49,878 nucleotides of DNA from UBA4416 sp046594225 (GTDB lineage: Bacteria; Bacteroidota; Bacteroidia; B-17B0; Aurantibacillaceae), in assembly GCA_046594225.1 (NCBI GenBank), contig JBKJPW010000026.1, forward strand, positions 1 to 49,878. The letters run 5' to 3'. The position numbers were made by a program, and so were the translations under genes. Of this stretch, positions 32,640-41,147 are shown piece by piece (within the stretch, counting starts at the first letter, position 1; each line of letters begins with the position of its first letter). The notes beneath the pieces were generated by a model. That model was given only the letters and a program-made list of their open reading frames with translations, did not search any database and was not told the DNA's origin.

Positions 32640-32739
32640 CCGCCAAATATACTATTTTCATATAAAAAAAAGCTTTTTTTTGTGTAATCTAGGTAAGTAT
32701 TTGAAATTGTGTGGTTAAAAATAAAGCGCGCTATCGACT

Positions 32740-34182
32740 TTATTTATATTTTACAAATCTAAAGATTGATTTTATATTGATTAAACCAGAAACAAAGGCC
32801 CAAATACCACAAAAAATAACCATAATGGAGAAATTAATCATCCAATTTGCAGTAAACGATCTTGACAAAATATTAAAGATAATTATACCAGCTATAAACA
32901 CAATAACAGATAATATCAATCTTACATTTACTTTAAACTTAAATATTTTATAGGCAAAATAAATTTGAATGCCTGCGGTAAAAAACTGTGTAATTAGACT
33001 TGAAATTGCACTTCCGTATGCTTGATAATGAGGGATTAATATAAAATTTAAAATCAAATTAATACAAATTCCAATGATAGCCATGGTATTTAACTGTTTT
33101 AAATTACCATTAGCCGTTAGCAATGTTCCAAAGATATAAGTGGTAGAAACAGCAGTAAAGCATAACATTAAAACGCTAAACTCTTTTGCTGAATCCATAA
33201 CTCCGTGATTTATGATTCCCGACAATTCATTAGAATAAAAAAAACATCCGACCGAAACAACTAATGCTGGAGTAACTAATAAAATAAAAGATAGTTTAAC
33301 TAATTGCTCAACATTTTCTTTGTGTTTTAACATCCTACTAAATACTGGGATTAATTGCACAGAGAATAAATAAGCAATCATATTACCCGCCTCTAACAAC
33401 CTAAAGGCTTTTGCATAAATACCTGCTTGTTCGGCACCAACACCAGCTGGCAATAAATAGCCAAGCATTACGCTATCCAAGCGATTATAAAAAGTCATTA
33501 ATAACACTAAAATAGCAAAAGGGAAGCTCTGTTTTAAAATCATTAAGCTAAATGGCCAGTTCCACTTTAAAGTAAAATGATCTGTTTTATAGTACACTGT
33601 TACAAAAGCAATAATAGCAGTTAATAAATAACCTATGGTTTGAGTATAAACAAAGGTCATAATGTCAATCTCAATTCCAAACCACCTCAACAATAAACCC
33701 AAGCATAAAAAAATCATGATTACTCTATCGGCAACCGATACAAAGCTGTCGGTTTTAAATAAGTGTAAACCCAATAAACTTGAACGGAGATACAAAATCA
33801 TGCTAATTAAAAACTGGTTAACTGCCAAAATACTCAAGAGCTTCATGTATCTAAAATCATAACCAATGATGAATCCAAGTAAAATAGTAACCATAAAATA
33901 CACCAATCCCAATGCTAATTTCAATGAAAATAAACTACTAAAATGCTTAGTTAGTAAGTGATTGTTTTGAGCGATATTTTTATTATTGAATTGGGTAACT
34001 CCAAAATCAAGAATGATGTTTAACAGGAAAGAAAAGTTAAATAAGATTGCGTATTCGCCATAAGAAGCATTACCAACTGCATTTTGAACAGCTGGTTCAA
34101 TTCCTAAAGGCCAAAAGGGCTTAATTAGTAAATTAAGGACAATTAAAAAAGCAATATTTTTAACAAACTTCTTCTGCTGCAT
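32740..34182 (-). CDS. Polysaccharide flippase (MOP/Wzx family)
   Basis: 480 residues with 12-14 hydrophobic helices across the whole length. The N-terminal region (GNASYGEYAILFNFSFLLNIILDFGVTQFNN) is typical of Wzx-type oligosaccharide flippases; YNRLDSVMLGYLLPAGVGAEQAGIYAKAFRL is the standard mid-protein motif. It should move lipid-linked repeat units across the inner membrane. With the two Wzz-like proteins and the ligase downstream it makes a Wzx/Wzz/WaaL set, but no glycosyltransferase lies in the block. The first gene of the block, it starts just after the ATL gene region, so its promoter is in 34183-34253. Confidence 0.9.
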   Translation of the reverse strand: MQQKKFVKNIAFLIVLNLLIKPFWPLGIEPAVQNAVGNASYGEYAILFNFSFLLNIILDFGVTQFNNKNIAQNNHLLTKHFSSLFSLKLALGLVYFMVTILLGFIIGYDFRYMKLLSILAVNQFLISMILYLRSSLLGLHLFKTDSFVSVADRVIMIFLCLGLLLRWFGIEIDIMTFVYTQTIGYLLTAIIAFVTVYYKTDHFTLKWNWPFSLMILKQSFPFAILVLLMTFYNRLDSVMLGYLLPAGVGAEQAGIYAKAFRLLEAGNMIAYLFSVQLIPVFSRMLKHKENVEQLVKLSFILLVTPALVVSVGCFFYSNELSGIINHGVMDSAKEFSVLMLCFTAVSTTYIFGTLLTANGNLKQLNTMAIIGICINLILNFILIPHYQAYGSAISSLITQFFTAGIQIYFAYKIFKFKVNVRLILSVIVFIAGIIIFNILSRSFTANWMINFSIMVIFCGIWAFVSGLINIKSIFRFVKYK

Positions 34183-34253
34183 AAGACGGACGGTAAATAT
34201 ATTATTTTTTGCGGTTGTTTATGTAATATTAATAACTTGTAAAACGAAAAGAA

Positions 34254-34595
34254 TTACAACGCTAATTCAACAGTTGGATCCCAGTAATATTTTTTAAGAT
34301 TAATCACTGTGTCGTTTTCAACTTTTACCTTTTCTTTTTCTAATAACTCTTGCATAAGGTATGGTGTACTAAAATGATGCTTACCTGTTAGTTGCCCATT
34401 TCTGTTTAATACGCGATGAGCAGGAACATATTCTTTTTGAGAATGTGAGGCATTCATGGCATACCCCACCACTCTTGATGAAGATTTTGCTCCCAAGTAA
34501 TTAGCAATAGCCCCATAACTTGTTACTCTACCTTTTGGTATTAAACGGACTACTTGAAATACCTGATCAAAAAAATCGGACTGAGTTTTTGCCAT
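34254..34595 (-). CDS. Alkyltransferase-like protein (ATL; MGMT fold without catalytic Cys)
   Basis: 113 residues, the size of ATL proteins. It keeps the MGMT DNA-binding domain: IPKGRVTSYGAIANYLG, the Arg finger in SRVVGYAMNAS and the active-site helix. The PCHR motif of real methyltransferases is here VPAHRVLNRNG, with Ala59 in place of the acceptor cysteine. By family such proteins bind O6-alkylguanine and recruit nucleotide excision repair instead of removing the alkyl group. It shares one base (TAATG) with the LuxE-like gene upstream, so the two are co-translated, though no functional link is obvious. Confidence 0.9.
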   Translation of the reverse strand: MAKTQSDFFDQVFQVVRLIPKGRVTSYGAIANYLGAKSSSRVVGYAMNASHSQKEYVPAHRVLNRNGQLTGKHHFSTPYLMQELLEKEKVKVENDTVINLKKYYWDPTVELAL

Positions 34596-35599
34596 TATTG
34601 TATCATTAAATTACAACCTCTTATATCGCTATTATCAAATCTTCCAAGTATCTCAAAATGAGAATCTTGATTTAATTTACCTAAATCTTTTGTTTCTATA
34701 AAAGAGCATGAATTTATGTTCGCTAAATCAATCACATTTACTCCCCCACTCTTTTGTTGTTTTACATAAAAAAATGGGTCGTTTATGTCTCTTATTAAAA
34801 CCTTCATCCAAGGAGAACATTCAAATACGCCATTCTGTTTTGAATAAGCCTGTGATAACAGCTCTGTCATACCATACTCACTATGAATCGAATTTATTTT
34901 AAATGCCTGTTTCAATGTTTGATGTAATTCTTCTTTTAATAATTCTTTCCTTCTGCCCTTCATTCCTCCAGTTTCCATAACAATAAAATCATCTGTTAAC
35001 TCAATGTCCATTTCCGCTAAATCTAATAAAGCATAAGTTACTCCCAATAAGATGGTTTTTTGTTTAGCTTGCTTTAATAGCTTAATAGTTGCTTTTAATT
35101 CATTAAAATTATTTAAATAAAAACCACTTTGGGGATGATTTGATGACTGTATCAATTTATCAAACATATATACTAAGGATGAACCAGTGCGCTCTAAATA
35201 ATTAGGCAATAATGCTAAGATACAATAGTCCGATGGCTGTCCATAAAACAATTCGAATCCTTTAGTAAACGATTCTTCATAAACCTCTATATCATTTACA
35301 TAATGTTTAGAGGTTATTTGCCCTGTGGTGCCACTACTCAAAAAACAAACCGTCTGATCGTTTATCTGATCGCAAATAACCTGCTGTGTTTTAAAAAAAT
35401 CAATAGGCAAAAAAGGTATTTGGCTATAATGCTCTATGTTTTTAATATTTACCTTTAAGCTTAAAACATAAGAACGATAAATCTGATTATGCTCCAATTG
35501 ATGAAAAAATACTTCCAAAGACAATAAATTAAATTCAGATTCGTTTTTCGATGAATCTAATTCAAAAACTCTTTTTTGTATATCTTTTATGAATGACAA
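34595..35599 (-). CDS. LuxE-like acyl-protein synthetase (ANL superfamily)
   Basis: 334 residues. The adenylation-type loop LSSGTTGQITSKH (about 88-100) and the YGMTELLSQAY motif (about 227-237) place it in the LuxE/PaaK-like ANL group. LuxE proteins activate a fatty acid with ATP and hold it as an acyl-adenylate or acyl-thioester. In Bacteroidota, homologues occur next to polysaccharide or lipid genes and may modify glycans with acyl groups; no reductase (LuxC) is present here. It is translationally coupled to the ATL gene and followed by the polysaccharide block. The ATG at 35599 lies about 40 bases from the divergent lipoprotein gene. Confidence 0.85.
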   Translation of the reverse strand: MSFIKDIQKRVFELDSSKNESEFNLLSLEVFFHQLEHNQIYRSYVLSLKVNIKNIEHYSQIPFLPIDFFKTQQVICDQINDQTVCFLSSGTTGQITSKHYVNDIEVYEESFTKGFELFYGQPSDYCILALLPNYLERTGSSLVYMFDKLIQSSNHPQSGFYLNNFNELKATIKLLKQAKQKTILLGVTYALLDLAEMDIELTDDFIVMETGGMKGRRKELLKEELHQTLKQAFKINSIHSEYGMTELLSQAYSKQNGVFECSPWMKVLIRDINDPFFYVKQQKSGGVNVIDLANINSCSFIETKDLGKLNQDSHFEILGRFDNSDIRGCNLMIQ

Positions 35600-35640
35600 T
35601 TTATTAATTTATTTTTGCGTAAATTTATGCTGAATTATTC

Positions 35641-36123
35641 ATGATGGTATCTTTTTTTAAATATTTATTAATTATCATAGCGGGGGCATTTATTACTTAT
35701 GCCTGTGTAAAAAAGACAACCTATCCTACCTCTCCTACTATTGACTATAGAGATTTCATTCCTTATGAAGGAGATTCAGCCGATTTAAAGATTTCGTTTA
35801 CGGATGGTGATGGTGATATTGGTGTGAGCGAAAATGATTCTACTCGAACATTTTGGTACACTTATTACTATTTAGACACTTTACAAAATAAGTATGTAGG
35901 CTATTATCGCCCTCTATTTAACGACACTCTTAGGTTAGGCTACATCATTAAAGCACCAGCCGACTCCTATAAAGGAAAGCCTATTAGTGGGGAAATTAGT
36001 GTTAGGCTTCAACAATTCAGACATATTAAAAAAGTGAAAAATGTGAAATATGTTTTTTATTTGTTTGATGAAGCAGGCAACAAAAGTAATGTAGTTACTT
36101 CTCCAGAAATAGTAGTACAGTAA
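35641..36123 (+). CDS. Lipoprotein of unknown function (FTDGDGDIG family)
   Basis: 160 residues; the second ATG at 35644 is also possible. The signal ends in a lipobox (AFITYAC, about residue 22) followed by VKK. The mature domain contains ISFTDGDGDIG, a motif I recall from a group of small Bacteroidota lipoproteins, and then a beta-rich region (SGEISVRLQQF, YVFYLFDEAGNKSN) that looks like an Ig-type sandwich. The DGDGD stretch suggests calcium binding, but this is inference. It is divergent from the LuxE-like gene. Confidence 0.75.
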   Translation: MMVSFFKYLLIIIAGAFITYACVKKTTYPTSPTIDYRDFIPYEGDSADLKISFTDGDGDIGVSENDSTRTFWYTYYYLDTLQNKYVGYYRPLFNDTLRLGYIIKAPADSYKGKPISGEISVRLQQFRHIKKVKNVKYVFYLFDEAGNKSNVVTSPEIVVQ

Positions 36124-36208
36124 TTTTATTTCTCATTGATTCTTAATATCAGTTAACCTTTCCTATTTTTAATTTCATTTTATATATTTACATAAATATA
36201 TAAAATTC

Positions 36209-37525
36209 ATGAATAAACTACTACTTACTATAGGTTTAAGCTTTTTTACATTAGGCATAAGTATTGCGCAAATAAACAAATGTGCAACCATGCCAGTTTA
36301 CGAGACTCATTCTCAAAACCCAATGGCAAAAGCAAATTTCATTTATGCAGATGTAGCTGCCAAAAATTGGTTAGCAAATCCAATTAATAAAATTAAGGCT
36401 TCGCAAAAAACAAACTCGGTTATTATAATTCCCGTGGTTGTTCATATAGTATATAAAAATGCAATTCAAAACATACCAGATACTCAGGTTGTTCGTCAAA
36501 TTCAAATACTAAATGAGTGCTTTAGACTCTTAAATCCAAATTTTACAGGAACAAGAGCAATTTTTGATACATTAGGTGCTGATACAGAAATACAATTTTG
36601 TTTAGCGGCAACCGATCCTTCGGGTAATTCAACTACTGGTATCATTCGTAAATCGGCTCCTTCAAATGCCTCATTTGATCCAATTTTTAATATGGATAAA
36701 GTAAAAAGCTCAGCAACAAATGGAGATGATCCATGGCCAAATGACAAATACCTAAACATTTGGGTATGCGATATGAGCTTTTTTGGAACTGCTTTTGTTT
36801 TAGGATATGCTACTTTCCCTGGTGAAGTTCCCGCCTTAGATGGTGTAGTTATTCAAAGTGAATATTTTGGTTATGGAACAGCTGCTGCACCAAATAATTT
36901 AGGTCGTACCACGGTTCACGAAGTAGGGCACTTTTTTGGAATGCGACACATTTGGGCAGATGATGATAGTCAATCAACAGGGCAATGTGATTCAACTGAC
37001 TTTGTAGATGACACGCCTAATCAGGCAGCTAAATCTCAATCGGATTGCAATATGGCAATTAACTCTTGTTCTAACGAAGAGCCTTATTGGGGAGCGATTG
37101 ACCCACCAGATATGGTAGAAAACTATATGGATTACTCAGCAGATGGTTGTATGGCTCTATTTACCAAAGGACAAAAAGCACGTATGTATTCGTATTTAAA
37201 TACGTCTCCTGCTCGTATAGCAATTAAAACATCGCCAGTTGGTTGTAGCACTGTGGGTGTAAAAGAGCTTTACCTCAACTTTGGCGACTACCTATTTGTT
37301 TATCCAAACCCTACAAGTGACATCTTGCATATTAATATCACACAGTTTACACCTCAAAACTTAAACTGTGAAATTTACAATGCCAATGGACAATTAGTTA
37401 AAACAGTAAAGCAATTGGATTTTCAAAATATCGTTAATTTAAGTGACTTAGCTAACGGAATTTATGTGGTTAAGGTTTACAATTCAGAGGTTCACGCCAT
37501 CAAAAAAATCACAATATCTAAGTAA
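36209..37525 (+). CDS. T9SS-secreted M43 (pappalysin-like) zinc metalloprotease
   Basis: 438 residues: signal peptide (1-20, ending GISIA), catalytic domain with zinc site HEVGHFFGMRH (His237, Glu238, His241, His247) and Met-turn NYMDYS, paired cysteines around SQSDC..SC, and a short T9SS type A sorting domain (about 365-438: YPNPTSDILHI, GIYVVKVY, IKKITISK). It is shorter than the M43 protease at 15558-17723 because it lacks the PKD and sandwich domains. Motifs such as IIPVVVHIVYK and KYLNIWVCDM are shared. It should be an extracellular protease. A terminator follows at 37567-37600. Confidence 0.92.
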   Translation: MNKLLLTIGLSFFTLGISIAQINKCATMPVYETHSQNPMAKANFIYADVAAKNWLANPINKIKASQKTNSVIIIPVVVHIVYKNAIQNIPDTQVVRQIQILNECFRLLNPNFTGTRAIFDTLGADTEIQFCLAATDPSGNSTTGIIRKSAPSNASFDPIFNMDKVKSSATNGDDPWPNDKYLNIWVCDMSFFGTAFVLGYATFPGEVPALDGVVIQSEYFGYGTAAAPNNLGRTTVHEVGHFFGMRHIWADDDSQSTGQCDSTDFVDDTPNQAAKSQSDCNMAINSCSNEEPYWGAIDPPDMVENYMDYSADGCMALFTKGQKARMYSYLNTSPARIAIKTSPVGCSTVGVKELYLNFGDYLFVYPNPTSDILHINITQFTPQNLNCEIYNANGQLVKTVKQLDFQNIVNLSDLANGIYVVKVYNSEVHAIKKITISK

Positions 37526-37566
37526 TAGGTTATTTTATTAACATTATTACACAAAAACGTTGAAAT

Positions 37567-37600
37567 AAATCCCTCTAATTTGTTTGATTAGAGGGATTTT
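37567..37600 (+). terminator. Rho-independent terminator after the M43 protease
   Basis: AAATCCCTCTAAT and ATTAGAGGGATTT form a 13-bp stem with a 7-base loop, followed by a short T-run. It lies 41 bases after the stop. Confidence 0.88.
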
Positions 37601-37637
37601 ATCGTTAAAATTGTGCCTTTATTAAACAAACTCTATT

Positions 37638-37985
37638 ATGGCAGATATTCACTTATTAGGAATAAAATTTATTGAACAAAATACACAAGACGGTTTAGAA
37701 TTTGTTTACAAACCTGATGTACCAAAATTAAAAGTAATTGGCACTATTTTAATTGCTGCTGAAGAAGAGGAAGAAGAAGGTTGTGTGTTTTTAACTCAAA
37801 AACAATTAAATCAAGTTTTATTAGGTAAGGATGTAGATTTAAAATTAGTGGATGACACTTGGACTCCTGCAAAACCTTTAAATAAAGAACAAATTAAAAA
37901 AATTGGTTTAGTTACTATTGACGCTGAATATTTAGGAACAGCCGGCGATGTTAGATGTTATGAAGCTTTAAAAGTATCTGAATAA
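37638..37985 (+). CDS. Small cytoplasmic protein of unknown function
   Basis: 115 residues, no signal peptide. I do not recognise a family. It has a run of six Glu after an Ala-Ala (AAEEEEEEGCVFLTQKQL, about 47-64), a central helix QKQLNQVLLGKD, and strands LKLVDDTW and GLVTIDAEYLG. The ATG at 37638 follows a terminator by about 38 bases, so it is the first gene of a unit. Its own hairpin at 38002-38030 separates it from cdsA. Codon use looks like that of the neighbours, and the intact frame ends normally, so I take it as a real gene. Confidence 0.7.
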   Translation: MADIHLLGIKFIEQNTQDGLEFVYKPDVPKLKVIGTILIAAEEEEEEGCVFLTQKQLNQVLLGKDVDLKLVDDTWTPAKPLNKEQIKKIGLVTIDAEYLGTAGDVRCYEALKVSE

Positions 37986-38001
37986 CCTCATTTTTAAACC
38001 T

Positions 38002-38030
38002 ATCCCTCTCAATGCGAGAGGGATTTTTTT
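38002..38030 (+). terminator. Terminator-like hairpin ending at the cdsA start codon
   Basis: ATCCCTCTC, loop AATGC, GAGAGGGAT, then a T-run to 38030; the cdsA ATG starts at the next base. It looks like a Rho-independent terminator, but its position also makes it a possible attenuator or translation-control element of cdsA. Confidence 0.8.
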
Positions 38031-38912
38031 ATGGCATTAAATCTCAAAACATTTGCTACAAGAACTATTACTGCTGCTGTATTTGTAGCGGTATTACTAA
38101 CCTGTATTTGCTTTAATTATGCTTCGTTTACAGGCTTATTTTTCATAGTTTCTATTTGGGGTTTATACGAATTTTATCAATTGTCAGAAAAACTAGGCGC
38201 AAAACCTTATAAATTAATTGGCTACATCGCAGGTATCTGTATGTTTTGTTATGCGATTGTTGCTAATACTAATTTAGCTATGTTTTACCCTACCGGCAAT
38301 ATTATTCCCTTTATTTTTGTATTTGTATTTTGTGTGTTTATTGTAGCTTTATTTGATGCCGATAAAAACACAGTTTTAAATATTACTCATACACTAGCAG
38401 GTTTGATTTATACGGTTATTCCTTTTATGATATTGGTTAACATTTCATGTATCGATAAAACATATACCTTCAATCATCCCGAAGGGAGTAATTTTGATAC
38501 CATTGCCCCTTATAATGCTCACTATGTACTAGGTATTATCATGTTAATTTGGGCAAGTGATGTATGTGCCTATTTAGTAGGCAGTTTTATTGGCAAGCAT
38601 AAATTATACGAACGAATCTCTCCTGGTAAAACATGGGAAGGCTCTATTGGTTCTGCTATATTAACGATTGGCTGTTCTTTTATGATAGCTCATTGGTTTC
38701 CTGAATTGGCCTTAAAACATTGGATTGTTATTTCTATACTAGTATGTGTATTTGGCACTATTGGCGACCTTGTAGAATCGATGATGAAACGCCAAGCAGG
38801 TGTAAAAGATTCAGGAAGTATGATGCCAGGACATGGTGGTATTTTAGATCGATTTGATAGTCTTTTATTTGTTTCACCGTTTATATATGCTTACCTCACA
38901 TTTATACACTAA
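38031..38912 (+). CDS. cdsA: Phosphatidate cytidylyltransferase
   Basis: 293 residues with about eight hydrophobic helices. The CTP transferase signature near the C-terminus is complete: SPGKTWEGSIGS, FGTIGDLVESMMKRQAGVKDSG and PGHGGILDRFDSLLF. It makes CDP-diacylglycerol from phosphatidic acid and CTP at the inner membrane. The N-terminus MALNLKTFATRTITAAVF is typical, so the ATG directly after the hairpin T-run must be the start; there is no other candidate. The transcript must therefore begin inside or upstream of the hairpin, or be leaderless. It is followed by 117 bases containing the gdhA promoter. Confidence 0.95.
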   Translation: MALNLKTFATRTITAAVFVAVLLTCICFNYASFTGLFFIVSIWGLYEFYQLSEKLGAKPYKLIGYIAGICMFCYAIVANTNLAMFYPTGNIIPFIFVFVFCVFIVALFDADKNTVLNITHTLAGLIYTVIPFMILVNISCIDKTYTFNHPEGSNFDTIAPYNAHYVLGIIMLIWASDVCAYLVGSFIGKHKLYERISPGKTWEGSIGSAILTIGCSFMIAHWFPELALKHWIVISILVCVFGTIGDLVESMMKRQAGVKDSGSMMPGHGGILDRFDSLLFVSPFIYAYLTFIH

Positions 38913-38985
38913 ACTATTAAACAAATTTAGGTTCAAAACTCCTTATAATTAGACTAAATCAATTAAATACATGTATATTTTTTAC

Positions 38986-38993
38986 TAATTTTG
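38986..38993 (+). promoter_or_regulatory. Putative -7 promoter element for gdhA
   Basis: TAATTTTG matches TAnnTTTG exactly, 36 bases upstream of the gdhA ATG, implying a leader of about 30 nt. A -33 box is not obvious. Confidence 0.5.
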
Positions 38994-39029
38994 TAGCCCA
39001 ACTAAAACTTAACATTAAAAACAAACATT

Positions 39030-40301
39030 ATGTCAACACAAACTGCAAATGCAACAGCTCACGAATCTATGTTCGAAGCCGTATTAGCCCGCTTAGATGT
39101 AGCTGCTAAATTGATGAATATGTCTGAAGACGTTGCCACTATATTACGTAGTCCTATTAAACAAGTTAAAGTAAGCTTACCAGTAATGATGGATAATGGT
39201 AAAATTCAAGTATTTGAAGGTTACCGTATTGTTCACTCTACAGTATTAGGTCCATCAAAAGGTGGTATTCGTTATGCTATGGATGTTAACCAAGATGAGG
39301 TAATGGCATTAGCAGCTTGGATGAGTTTTAAATGTGCTGTAGCTAACTTACCATACGGTGGTGCTAAAGGTGGCATAAAATGCGATCCACGTACAATGAG
39401 CGTTGGCGAATTAGAGCGTATGACTCGTGCTTATGCTTCGTCAATGAAAGACGTGTTTGGTGTTAATAAAGATATTCCTGCTCCCGATATGGGAACAAGC
39501 GGAAGAGAAATGGCTTGGATATTAGATGAATTTAATAAAGTTACTGGCGAAGATAGTCCTGGCGTTATTACAGGGAAACCAATTGTTATTGGTGGATCGT
39601 TAGGACGTGACGCTGCAACAGGACGTGGCGTAATGGTAAATACATTAGCTGCTTTAAAAAAAATGGGCTTAGACCCAACAACAGTTACCGCTGCTGTGCA
39701 AGGCTTTGGTAATGTAGGTTCACATGCGGCTCGTTTATTATCTGAAAAAGGAATTAAAATTGTTGCTATTGGCGATCATACTGCAACTTTTTATAACGAA
39801 AAAGGAATTAATGTTGCAGCCGCTTTAGATTACGCCGCTAAAAATGGACGTGTATTAAAAGGCTTTACTGGTGGAACTGTAATTGGTTCAAACGATATCT
39901 TAACATGCAAATGTGATGTATTAGTACCAGCAGCTTTACAAAACGTAATATCTGAAGAAATTGCACATAACATACAAGCTAAATTAATTGTTGAAGGTGC
40001 AAACGGGCCAACCATGCCAGAAGCAGATTCAGTATTAAACAACAAAAAAATTATTGTTGTTCCAGATATTTTAGCTAACAGTGGTGGTGTAACTGTATCA
40101 TACTTTGAGTGGGTACAAAACAAAGCAGGTTACTACTGGACCGAGAATGAAGTAAATACAAAACATGATGAGAAAATGGAAATTGCATTTGCTCACGTTT
40201 GGGATAATGCCGCAATCTTTAAAACATCAATGCGTATTGCAGCTTACATTACTGCATTACAAAAAATTGAACAAGGTGTTATTTTAAAAGGTAACTACTA
40301 A
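39030..40301 (+). CDS. gdhA: Glutamate dehydrogenase (Glu/Leu/Phe/Val family)
   Basis: 423 residues. The catalytic lysine region is PYGGAKGGIKCDP (Lys113), and GPSKGGIRYA holds the substrate-binding Lys. The Rossmann nucleotide site is VQGFGNVGSHAA, and the C-terminal closing motif PDILANSGGVTVSYFEWVQ is complete. It interconverts glutamate and 2-oxoglutarate plus ammonia. Coenzyme preference is not certain from sequence, but the GDHTATFYN strand after the Rossmann fold resembles NAD-preferring hexamers of about 420 residues. It is monocistronic with its own promoter, a repeat remnant and a terminator. Confidence 0.95.
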   Translation: MSTQTANATAHESMFEAVLARLDVAAKLMNMSEDVATILRSPIKQVKVSLPVMMDNGKIQVFEGYRIVHSTVLGPSKGGIRYAMDVNQDEVMALAAWMSFKCAVANLPYGGAKGGIKCDPRTMSVGELERMTRAYASSMKDVFGVNKDIPAPDMGTSGREMAWILDEFNKVTGEDSPGVITGKPIVIGGSLGRDAATGRGVMVNTLAALKKMGLDPTTVTAAVQGFGNVGSHAARLLSEKGIKIVAIGDHTATFYNEKGINVAAALDYAAKNGRVLKGFTGGTVIGSNDILTCKCDVLVPAALQNVISEEIAHNIQAKLIVEGANGPTMPEADSVLNNKKIIVVPDILANSGGVTVSYFEWVQNKAGYYWTENEVNTKHDEKMEIAFAHVWDNAAIFKTSMRIAAYITALQKIEQGVILKGNY

Positions 40302-40305
40302 TCTT

Positions 40306-40336
40306 CGTCATTGCGAGGATTTACCCGAAGCAATCT
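40306..40336. repeat. Remnant of the CGTCATTGCGAGG...CGAAGCAATCT dispersed repeat
   Basis: CGTCATTGCGAGGAT and CGAAGCAATCT, five bases apart, match the two ends of a repeat I know from many bacterial genomes (Bacteroidota and others). The middle is shortened. It lies 5 bases after the gdhA stop and before its terminator. Confidence 0.65.
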
Positions 40337-40353
40337 ACACCTTTAATAAAAAC

Positions 40354-40389
40354 AAAAAAGCTCTTTTGGTTTTCCAAAAGAGCTTTTTT
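40354..40389 (+). terminator. Rho-independent terminator of gdhA
   Basis: AAAAAAGCTCTTTTGG and CCAAAAGAGCTTTTTT form a 16-bp stem with a 4-base loop (TTTT). It ends in T's on plus and is A-rich on the other side. Confidence 0.9.
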
Positions 40390-40520
40390 GTTTTAGGATT
40401 TAATATCGTTATTTTTACTAAAACAATAGAAAGATAAAAGCTAGAGGAATAACTCAAAATATGAATACTTCCTCTAATAAAACTCCTCATATAAGTAAGT
40501 TAGGAGCAAGCTATATAGAC

Positions 40521-40934
40521 ATGAGAACAATAATTGCAATAATATTTTTATTTACATCTTATGTTTCATTGGGACAATTAGACACTAATGAAATATTAGA
40601 ACCAGTGGCAATAACTAACAAATGCTTATCAAATGCAATTCTGCCTAGACCAGACACTTTAGACTGTTATCCACAAGCAACGACACTTTTCACAAACCTT
40701 ATAGACCAATATTTAATTATATTAAGACCTAAATTGAAAGATGAATTCCGTAAACAATTTGAAGAGCATCAAAATTTATGGGAAGCAAATCTACAAGCAA
40801 CTTTATTCGTAACAAATAAAATAATTCAAGACAACAGCTTACCTTTGTTAACTAGAAGACAGTCTGCAATTCAACAGTTTAAATATTTAGAAAAAAGAGC
40901 GCTTTATTTACGAAAATTAATAGCCAGCGCATAA
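40521..40934 (+). CDS. Small exported protein of unknown function
   Basis: 137 residues from ATG 40521, which begins a good signal peptide (MRTIIAIIFLFTSYVSLGQ). An upstream ATG at 40461 adds 20 polar residues in front of it and is less likely. The mature protein is mostly helical, with two cysteines (NKCLS and LDCYPQ) and a charged mid-region (PKLKDEFRKQFEEHQNLWEANLQA). The pattern of a W after a charged helix recalls LprI/DUF1311-like periplasmic proteins, but I cannot place it in that family with confidence. It is monocistronic between the gdhA terminator and a 213-base spacer. Confidence 0.6.
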   Translation: MRTIIAIIFLFTSYVSLGQLDTNEILEPVAITNKCLSNAILPRPDTLDCYPQATTLFTNLIDQYLIILRPKLKDEFRKQFEEHQNLWEANLQATLFVTNKIIQDNSLPLLTRRQSAIQQFKYLEKRALYLRKLIASA

Positions 40935-41147
40935 CACGCCCTACCTCCTAGTTACAAAAAAACTATTGCTCATCAAATAAATTTAATTGATTTTCCTTTA
41001 ATACAGCTCTACTATTTTTCAGTATTGATAGCTTCGTATATTTTTCTTTGTACTTATTTAAATCATCATCAGATGACAAGAAGTAGCAACTATATATCAG
41101 AATGGATAAACAAATTATAGTACGAAATTTTAATTATCTTTAATATA

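Noticed and set aside
32664..32681. A8GCT8 palindrome as a terminator between the flippase and Wzz genes
   Set aside because: The stem is almost only A-T pairs, and the genes on either side look like one operon.
40461..40520. Upstream ATG of the small exported protein
   Set aside because: It adds 20 polar residues in front of a standard signal peptide.
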